Shown in pieces: positions 63,904 through 64,000 of a DNA stretch of 64,000 nucleotides (its first letter is position 1; the number at the start of each line of letters is the position of its first letter). Location: the NCBI RefSeq assembly GCF_001423615.1, contig NZ_LMOU01000001.1, forward strand, positions 2,083,702-2,147,701. The letters are read 5' to 3'. Below the pieces are notes generated by a model. It did no database searches, had not been told where the DNA came from, and saw only the letters and a list, made by a program, of their open reading frames with translations. The translations under genes and the position numbers were made by a program. The DNA comes from Microbacterium sp. Leaf159. GTDB taxonomy: Bacteria; Actinomycetota; Actinomycetes; Actinomycetales; Microbacteriaceae.

Positions 63904-64000
63904 ATGCCGGTGCGCCAGGGCCCTCCACCACTACCGCCGGGCGTGCGGCCGCTCCGACTCGCCGTCGGAGCGGCCGCCGCTGTCTACGGCGACGATCGGA
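63904..64000 (+). CDS. Possible start of a + strand gene cut by the window end
   Basis: ATG 63904 (or GTG 63910) opens a frame that stays open to the window end, reading MPVRQGPPPLPPGVRPLRLA and onward. No ribosome site is seen. A perfect 14-bp palindrome (63945-63958 with 63964-63977) lies inside, which fits a terminator or intergenic hairpin just as well. Confidence 0.25.
   Translation, partial: MPVRQGPPPLPPGVRPLRLAVGAAAAVYGDDR

Overview
The window is a high-GC chromosomal segment from an actinobacterium, most likely Microbacterium or a close relative in the Microbacteriaceae. This rests on base composition, GTG starts, dense 4-bp start/stop overlaps, DtxR-type iron boxes, an LAXTG-type surface anchor and several small proteins that I associate with that group. 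No rRNA, tRNA, transposase, integrase, phage gene or CRISPR array was found, so it looks like ordinary core plus accessory chromosome.

Layout. 0-6.5 kb: a cut-off APC permease, a GNAT acetyltransferase, an AbrB/RelE-type toxin-antitoxin pair, an ArsB/NhaD-like transporter, and an ECF42-type sigma factor with its DGPF (YCII) partner. 6.5-14.4 kb: a complete kdp potassium-uptake locus, preceded by an extra 27-aa membrane peptide coupled to kdpF. 14.4-16.9 kb: a TspO-family membrane protein and a TetR/hydrolase pair with clear operators. 16.9-26.9 kb: a galactan-utilisation operon (secreted GH53 endogalactanase, sugar ABC importer, GH42 beta-galactosidase) with a divergent LacI regulator and three palindromic operators. 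26.9-32.3 kb: a degenerate Nudix-like protein, a hydrolase, a GntR regulator, an LRR surface protein, a lipoprotein and a PadR-HAAS pair. 32.3-37.4 kb: a ferric-siderophore importer with a siderophore-interacting reductase and two iron boxes. 37.4-48.5 kb: a membrane protein, a dense repeat region, a cold-shock protein, a large LuxR/AAA regulator, an FUSC transporter, an AlkD-like protein, DeoD and a Ski2-like helicase.

48.5-54.1 kb is the most interesting block. It is a four-gene operon in which every junction is a 4-bp overlap: VanY-like D,D-carboxypeptidase, alanine racemase, D-Ala-D-X ligase and an acyltransferase-3 membrane protein. It is divergent from an OmpR-type response regulator and histidine kinase. 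The parts match those of vanC/vanG glycopeptide-resistance operons, except that the membrane and racemase halves of VanT are separate genes. It may modify cell-wall precursors under control of the two-component system.

54.1-64 kb: an azoreductase/HxlR pair, a zinc-ribbon SDR lacking the usual catalytic Tyr, a protealysin-like protease with a probable emfourin inhibitor, a kinase-like protein, an RNase HI with an added C-terminal domain, a DoxX protein, an ArsR/AHSA1 pair and an AIM24 protein.

Intergenic DNA holds several repeat families: about 90-bp elements with GTTCACRAYTCAGCA-type terminal inverted repeats at 44.0, 45.8 and 57.4 kb; a cluster of CTGACCCCGC motifs at 38.3-38.7 kb with relatives at 61.6 kb; and long unique hairpins at 1.8 and 55.7 kb. 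All functional calls come from reading motifs by eye; no database search was run.
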